Source of the DNA: Orobanche coerulescens
Lineage: Eukaryota; Streptophyta; Magnoliopsida; Lamiales; Orobanchaceae
Assembly: GCA_033398695.1 (NCBI GenBank)
Contig: CM065801.1
Coordinates: 53,268,358 to 53,332,357, forward strand
DNA: 64,000 bases
Direction: 5' to 3'
In this document: one piece after another, positions 57,460-64,000 of the stretch
Layout: every line of letters begins with the position of its first letter
Numbering within the stretch: the stretch's first letter is position 1
The notes under the pieces: model-generated
The model's database searches: none
Told to the model about the DNA's origin: nothing
Seen by the model: the letters and a program-made list of their open reading frames with translations, nothing else
Made by a program: the position numbers and the translations under genes

Positions 57460-60400
57460 AGAAAATGGTATCGAGCTCTAGGTTTATGGATACCTAGGCT
57501 TGTTGGTTATTTGGGTCTAGTTGTGTTTTGTTTTGCACATTGTCACACCACGCGGCATCTCGGTACATCCAAGGTGCTCGTAAGTTTTCCTTACTCAATT
57601 CTCTTGTTTTCTCGTATTGAAATTCCACTTCTCGAACCGTGATTGCCTCTCTCGTACTTATTGTCGAGTTGTTTCTCGATCCATCCGGTTGTGTACTTTT
57701 GATTCTAGTATTGCGCCGTCCTTTGTCTCTCTGGAGTATGTGCGCCGTTACGGCTTGACCGTTTGTCGTTTCGAGCCTTCCATCGCTAAACTTCCTAGCA
57801 TTGGTGGGATCGTTGGTGATCGAAAGATCCGAGTTTTGCTCCGTGGTATATTGTGAGAGGGCTTGACTCTCTAGTCTTTTCTTTGTGTGATGGAATCTGC
57901 GTTTGGTAATTGCGATATACTAAATGTATGTTGAGCCGAATGTACCGATGAGTTGGACACCGAAGGGTGCGGTATGATGTAGAAGTTTTGAACATTGATA
58001 TGTTCGGTATAGGTATTGATGGCGAGTTTGTTGAGAAACTCACATAGCTGGTTTCGACATATGTCCAAATCGGTGATCTTTGGTTACGCCGTCAAACTTG
58101 AAGAGATAGTTTGACATATGCTTGGAATTAGTATTCCGAGTTGCGCTTGTTGAACTAGTGATTTTTGAATGTCGTATATGAGTGTGTCCGGAATTGTTGG
58201 TACTTGGCTAATTATTGTTATTTACAACCAATGTGTTTCTATTAATAATAATACATGCGGCGTGCATGCTTGAAAATCTCTGAGATTTGATCGTATTGTG
58301 GGTTTTTGAAAAGTGACATGAATTTGGGCGAGCCACCTTGTATTTTCAAATAAAAACTTGCGTCGTATTTAAAGGTCGTGTTTCAAAGTGTTTGGGACAT
58401 TTTATAAAATGCTACATTTGTTAAGCCCTTGTCGTGTTTGAAAGGGTCTTGAAAGCGATTTTTAACTTATCGGTTTATTTTCGAATAACTAAAGTATACG
58501 ATTTTAAAATCAGTTAGCACAGGAAACCTAGGCTGTCGAGTCAAGTTGTGTTTGTTGAGTTTTGTCTCGTCGGATTTTGTCTGACTTAGTCGCATCGCGA
58601 CGCGTCGTTTGAGATCATTGGTCGTGATTAGTATCGAGGGGTGGTCGTCACTTACGTGCGACCTATGGATGTAAAACTCCCTTCCTTGTGTTGTGCCTCG
58701 TGTGACACGAGTTATTTGTATGATTAGTCGTTAAATGATGGAATCCTTCTGTGGATTTTGATTTCACGATATGTGTCTATTAGACTCTCGTATTTGGTTT
58801 ATACGAGGAGTGTCGTCTCTGCTGATGTATTTTCGTACCGTATTTTATCCGCTGCGTGAGTTCTTTCAAACGGCTTTCGGTATTTTGCAAATTGAGGTTA
58901 TTTCGTAAAACCGATTCCTTGAATCAAGATTTGGCATTTTGGCCTTGAATATTTCATGATGGTTTGACAAATGATTTTGTGAGCTTTGGAAAAATATTAC
59001 CGTCATTGGTCTTTTTAGCATTTTCAAATAACACAGGAAATTGTGCTTAGCACAGTAAACCCTTGTGAGAAAGGTTTACGGCATGTAATTTTTCGGTGTG
59101 TTCATTGTTGTCTCTGTGGGTCGTTAGCGCACGCTACGCTTTGCGGCTAAGCGCGCGCAGAGTGCATTGGTAGCACGCTAAGGGGAGGATAGCGCCGCTA
59201 CACGGTAGTTGGGCGATCCGGGAGCTCTTTGGGTAGTGCAGTTCTCGTTAGCGCCACGCTAACACTTGGGGTTAGCGCACGCTAACGGTGTATTTTTGGT
59301 CGAGTTTTGTTTGATGCCGTGATAGCGCACGCTAACCTTAATGATTAGCGCACGCTAATTGTGTCGATATAAATCTTGGACACCGATCTAGAAGTTGCAG
59401 TTTTCTACATTTCTTCACCTACATCCATGAGATCGAGACGTAGCGACTCTCTTTCCCATCTGGGCTGAATTTTCTTCCAACAAAAGGAGTTTTGGAGTAT
59501 ACTAGATGATTTTTAACATCATCTAATCCACTGTTCTTCGCCGAATCTAGGTATTTTCTTGAATCCCTAGAGTTGACTTTTTGGAGTTTTGTTCTTGATA
59601 TCGTTTTCCATCCAGTTTTGATAAACCGATTGTTGTTTTAACGATGTTGTTGAACATATCCTGAGGATTGTATATCACTGTCGTGATTTTGAGCGATTTG
59701 ATGCGTGTGATATGATGTGTTTAAGTAAATGTTGATACGTGCGAATTTTGGGCATTCTGGCCTATTGTACTTCTGAAAAACCTTGAGTATCTTAGAAAAT
59801 AAACCTCGAGACGTACTTTAAAATAAATTATTTTCTCACAGTGCTCTCAAGATGCCTACTAGTGTCACGCTATGTTTCAAAATTATTCTACTTTGAGGAT
59901 CAAAATATTTTGAAATATTTCTAATGATTTAGAAATGCATTCGCTTAGACCCGAAGGTCGAATATAGCTGACAAGTTTTAATTTAACGAAAGGTGTCTTC
60001 ATTTCTCTTTTTTCAAACGCAAGATGATTTTTTTTTAAAAGTCTCGATGACGATGTTTGTACTACTTTTGATATTTGATACTCAAGATCAACTGGTGCTT
60101 GCAAGTTATTTTCAAAAGATGGCTTTGTTTTCAAAACCTATCATTCCTATTGTGGTCAGGAATATATGTGTGATGTTCGTGCTCTCGTTAGGGTGTTAAC
60201 CCCGAGTTGTTGTTGAATTGGTGGTGTGAGCGTTGAGTCGTTCGCCACCACGGTTGTCGTGGTAGCCTCTGCGGTGTGATATTGGTATTGGATGTTGTCG
60301 CCTCATAGCGGTTTATGCGTTATCGCATATATGCGAGCCGTTAGAGCTCGGGTTGGTATGATTGTGTGCATCGGTGATTGTTTCGCATCGTGTCGGTTGC

Positions 60401-61434
60401 TTATTGTATCGTTACCTTGGTTCCGTTGTTGTGAGTTTCGGGAGCGAGGTCAAAAGTAATACCGTACTATTTTGACTTCTATATCTTCTCTTTCTCCGAT
60501 CTATTGATTCGCTCGTGTCCATTGATACCTTGAACTTGATCTATACCTTGGTTTCACCATTGAGCAGTAATGTCTGGTTTTGAGTCGATCTGGTTATCAT
60601 TTGTGACTTTTCCGAATTCGGTTCGACTTTTGTGAATCTTGTTCGGAAGTAACATCTTTTGGTTCTAATAGTTCTTTTATTCGAAGTGGATCGAATTTTA
60701 ACCGTACTTTTGGCTCTATCAACTCGTTTATGCTCGTTAACATTTCGAACTTTCCCTATCCCTTGCTTTTGTTGATCGAGCGAGGGTGGTATTGTTTGAA
60801 TAACTCGTTTGTCGTTGTGGCTTTTCAATCGCTATTCCCTTTCTGTGGATATTGTGGGAATGCACGTCTTCTTTGTTCTCACCAGTCATCACGGGAGTTG
60901 TCGTTTGAATATTATTATCCTACGTGTTTCGGACATGATTGTTCGATTCTTGTTGTCTCAATCGTCTGTTTGTTCGGTTTTGTTCTCGTTTCGCGATTGT
61001 TGAGCGTTCGGGCTCCTTCGTAATTCCCTTAAGTTCGGGAAATTAGTCTCGTTTTCGATCTTCCAACCCTTGGGCGGTGGAATTCCGTATTTGTTCGGCG
61101 TTGACTCGCGTTTTGGATTGATGAACCGTTGGGTTGGTCAATCGTATTGATTTTCGTTCGTTGAGTTTTGTGATTGTTCGGATAATCGACTCGATTGTAT
61201 TGTCTATTTGATGACGCTTGTCACTCGTTGATTTTATTATGTCTCTCTGGTGACGTTGTGTTAGTCGCCACTAGGCGTATTTTCTCGCCGTATGTCTCTT
61301 TGCGTTCCTTGCGGCGTTTCGCCGTCGGGCGCGAGTCTTCGGTTTTGTGTATCTCGTCGAGTTTTTACGGCAAGGGATATTGCTTCTCCTACTTGTTCTA
61401 AGTTTGGACGAAACTTCTTTTAAGGAGGGTAGAA
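57460..61434. other. Non-coding interior of LARD-like element
   Basis: PBS-like TGGTATCGAGCTC at 57466-57478 (initiator tRNA-Met type lacking one A). The rest has no recognisable protein; the short ORFs look random. Within it, 58960-59700 resembles an LTR: hairpin arms GTAAACCCTT and AAAGGTTTAC (59055-59079), an end-like GTGTGTTCA (59103), then a TTAGCGCACGCTAA array (59124-59362) and GATATAAATC, matching the LTR family at 2581-4720. The PPT TTTTAAGGAGGGTAGAA is at 61418-61434. Confidence 0.7.
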
Positions 61435-63806
61435 TGTAATATCCGCAATTTCGATTTTCGGTAAATTTCTTTTTCGACCGAGTCCGTTTTGGCGGCTCGC
61501 TCATGACCGTTCGTCATTACGAGAATGATTAATTCTACACTTTTGTCATCGAGTTCGTTTCGGTGTTGTTTTGTTGAGTTACGTGGCTTTTAGCGACTTT
61601 TCCGCACTTGAGTTCGATTCTTGCGAATCTCGTCCAAAGCTATTGTTTGAGTTTCCCATAAGTCCGTTTAACTTTGTTAGGCGTGTTGTGAACCGGTTTG
61701 GTTATTCGATCACGTATCGTGATTTAGGGCGTTTTGGGCCATTTTGTAATTTCTTGAAAGTTACGGGTATCCATATCTGTATTTGTCGTCTTGACCCTTT
61801 TCTTGGTCGCGTATGATTAATTATTGCATTACGTTTTCATCTCGAGTCGTTGACATCGTCCATGAACTTTTAAATCGTGTCCGATTCGTGCGTTTTCGAA
61901 ATCGAGGCGTCGGGTCGTGGCGAGTGGCGGTGGCCGGACGGGTGCGGGGCTGGCCGGACGAGTCTTTGGACACCTTGGCCGAGCATGCACGGCGAGAACC
62001 GGCGTAAGCGCACGCTTCTGGCCGGGGCCAGCTGCCTTAGCCTTCTTCAGCGATGTAAGCGCTGTGTCGAGTCGGCCAGCGTCTGTGCTCAGGCGGACGA
62101 GGTATTCGAGGTTACGGACTCGGTCGGAGATCGGCGGGTAGCGCACGCCATGTCGGTCGTGGCGCGCGCTAACGGCGAGGTAGCGCCGCTGCGGCCGACT
62201 AGCGTCGCTCTGGGACGAGTTGTCGATCCGGTGGCTCTTGGGCCAGTCGGCTAGCGCGAGCTTCCGGCCGTAGCGCCACGCTAGCGAGTCGGCGGTCGAG
62301 TCACGGTCGGCGATTTGGTCGGTGGTGCGGTTAAATGCGGGCCATGGCGGGTGTGCTCGGCCGTCTTTGGCGATAAGCGCACGCTAGGCGGGAAGGCTAG
62401 CGCACGCTAGTTCGCCCGATATAAAAATGACAGACCGGCGACTTTCTCGTCATTTTCATTTCATTTCTCTTGATGCGGTGGGGTTTCGGAGGAGACGAAA
62501 CCATGTTGTTGAACAACAAATCCATGAAGTTCTTGGGGTTATATCGTTGATCAATCATCCTATAACATCCTTCGATCCAAATAATCAAGGTTAGATCTTT
62601 AGAACCCTACTTTTGGGTAGATTTGGGGATTTTCGCGTTTTGTCGATTCGTTCCGTTTTGTCGATTAATTCATGATGAATATGATTAATCTTGTTGGTAT
62701 TCTTAGTTTCCCTACGGATTCATGGTATATTTCGTGATTTTTACGGAATCGAGAGGGTTTTGGTTGTGGTCGCCCTCGTTGTTGTTTATATACGAATATA
62801 CATGAATCGTAGGCGGGTTTTCAGTGTATTCCAATTCCATATTCATTTAGAAATGGTTGTGATTGTATTCTTCGAATCGTTAGGTTCGGTTTCATTGGTT
62901 CTAGCGTTCGTCGGTGACTTCCTTTCCGTTCGTTGCGTAAATCGATAATTCAAGGCAAGTATTTTGGAAACCTTTAAGCTTAACATGAAATGGTGATGTA
63001 TATTACTTGTGTGTAACTCACCTCGTGTTGGCCAGACGGGGTCAAGGAGGGAAATCTATCTTTGCCCGGATTTCACGAGTTTGTTTAGCTAGCTTGATGC
63101 GGGAGGGTCCTTAGAGGCCTCGTGCGGGAATCTATGATATTACTCTGTTCCCAAGGCGATGCATGTGCGTGTTTTGTTTTTAATGTAGCCGGTCTGGGAG
63201 GGTCCTTAGAGGCCTCGTGCGGGAATCTATGATATTACTCTGTTCCCAAGGCAAATTATTTGTTTGTTTAGGAAAAAGACATGTCTTGTTTTGGTTTTGA
63301 AATGATATTGGTGCATGTACTATGAAATGTGTAGCGATTGGTTTGCCTTGAATACTTGTACTAGCGTAAGTGCTAACCCCTTTGGGGAGGCGTTGTCGGG
63401 AAATTCTTGTTATGGATTTCGTGTTATGTTCGGCCAGAGACGAGCGGGCTGGATGGTACGAGGATGTTGGCCAAGGTTGTTGACATGTGCAATTGAGTCT
63501 TGTTATTTCCTACTGTCTCTTTTGATGTGGATGTTTTCCAAATTGTAAACTTATAGATTGTACTCGCGAGTACTTAGGCTTTTCTTTTCGGATTGTGTTT
63601 GGACTTCTTGGAGTTACTGTATTTGTCGGTTGATGTTTATTATGCCGGTTGTACCGGACGTGTTGTTTTATGTTCTTGTTGTTAATAGTTGTTTCCTTGC
63701 TGACCGAGATGGTTAGTCGAGTGGTGTTTTATTGTGTTAGCCTGGTGGGTCCCATGTAGGGGTCCACGGCGCTGTAATACACCTCGAATATCTTGGGGAT
63801 GTTACA
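61435..63806 (+). repeat. 3' LTR of LARD-like element
   Basis: 2372 bases, TGTAATATCCGC to GGGATGTTACA. TATA box TATAAAAA at 62420. Duplicated GGGAGGGTCCTTAGAGGCC unit (63100-63255), CCCC-TTT-GGGG (63377-63387), terminal hairpin 63745-63767. Differs from the 5' LTR by many one- to three-base indels rather than by simple transitions. Confidence 0.92.
62420..62427 (+). promoter_or_regulatory. LARD 3' LTR TATA box
   Basis: TATAAAAA 10 bases after the last CGCACGCTAG palindrome. The 5' LTR has GATAAAAA at the same place. Confidence 0.55.
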
Positions 63807-64000
63807 GTTATGAGCTTGGAATCATGAAATTGAGGCTTGGATATGAAGATATTGTTGATCCTTGAGGTGTTTGATGGTGTTGTTCATGTTCTTGAGGTAT
63901 GTTGACCAACTCTACACCTTGAATTCGGATTTTTGATGTTGTTGTTGAGGAATAATTCATATGAATATGATTATGGTGTTGTTGTTGTGATTCTTGAGAT
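63807..64000 (+). repeat. LTR fragment, same family as 10215-10440
   Basis: After the target duplication the sequence TTATGAGCTTGGAATCATG and what follows resembles the leader of the TTACGTACGTAA-type LTR at 10215-10440. It continues beyond the window. Confidence 0.7.

Larger units (their letters stand above)
55084..63806 (+). mobile_element. LARD-like non-autonomous Tekay-related element
   Basis: 8723 bases; LTRs 55084-57459 and 61435-63806, PBS at 57466, PPT before the 3' LTR, perfect target duplication GTTAT (55079-55083, 63807-63811). The 4-kb interior has no gag-pol homology in any frame that I can find, so it fits a large retrotransposon derivative mobilised by Tekay proteins. The end of the interior keeps the Tekay AAGTTTGGACGAAACTTC/TTTTAAGGAGGG segment. 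Confidence 0.9.

Overview
This window is heterochromatin-like repeat DNA from a flowering plant, almost certainly a eudicot; the species cannot be named from it. The plant origin rests on long-LTR Ty3/gypsy chromoviruses of Tekay/Del type, a Tat-type gypsy element with a second RNase H, Ty1/copia Sirevirus and Tork sequences, hAT and CACTA DNA transposons, and captured exons of plant housekeeping genes. I see no complete functional host gene, no rRNA or tRNA gene and no CRISPR. Every coding region found is a transposon gene or a gene fragment, and nearly all carry stops or frameshifts.

Layout. 1-4720: two nested Tekay-like LTRs. 4721-6217: minus-strand LTR fragment. 6473-7138: hAT MITE with a perfect 8-bp target duplication. 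7930-9434: decayed hAT element with a transposase remnant. 9435-13758: one or two further Tekay-like LTR pieces. 13759-21473: Tat-lineage element on the minus strand, with two LTRs, PBS, partial pol, a 51-bp tandem array, an apparently spliced antisense gene on the plus strand, and an embedded RNase III-like gene fragment. 21474-22880: Tork-type copia RT fragment. 22881-35649: Sirevirus without its 5' end, carrying PR-IN-RT-RH, a long third ORF and the 3' LTR; the third ORF is split by a Tekay-like solo LTR (29339-32511). 35662-55083: older minus-strand Tekay element, itself split by a CACTA transposon (36851-42257, TSD CTA, exon fragments of three host genes) and by a structurally complete plus-strand Tekay element (43221-52693, TSD TACGC). 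55084-63806: non-autonomous LARD-like element with two LTRs and TSD GTTAT. 63807-64000: another LTR piece.

How it fits together. The Tekay-like LTRs differ widely in sequence but share one architecture. Upstream of the TATA box is an array of 10-12 bp CG-rich palindromes. Further down come short minisatellite duplications, then a C4/G4 mini-hairpin, then a strongly covarying hairpin with a five-base loop about 36-40 bases before the terminal GTGTTACA. That covarying hairpin is my best candidate for an undescribed functional element. Two other points stand out: the gene-like antisense unit with its own TATA box, introns and poly(A) signal inside the Tat element, and a marked shortage of CAG/CTG with matching small indels in the right half, which looks like a sequencing artefact at methylated CHG sites and probably explains many of the frameshifts there.
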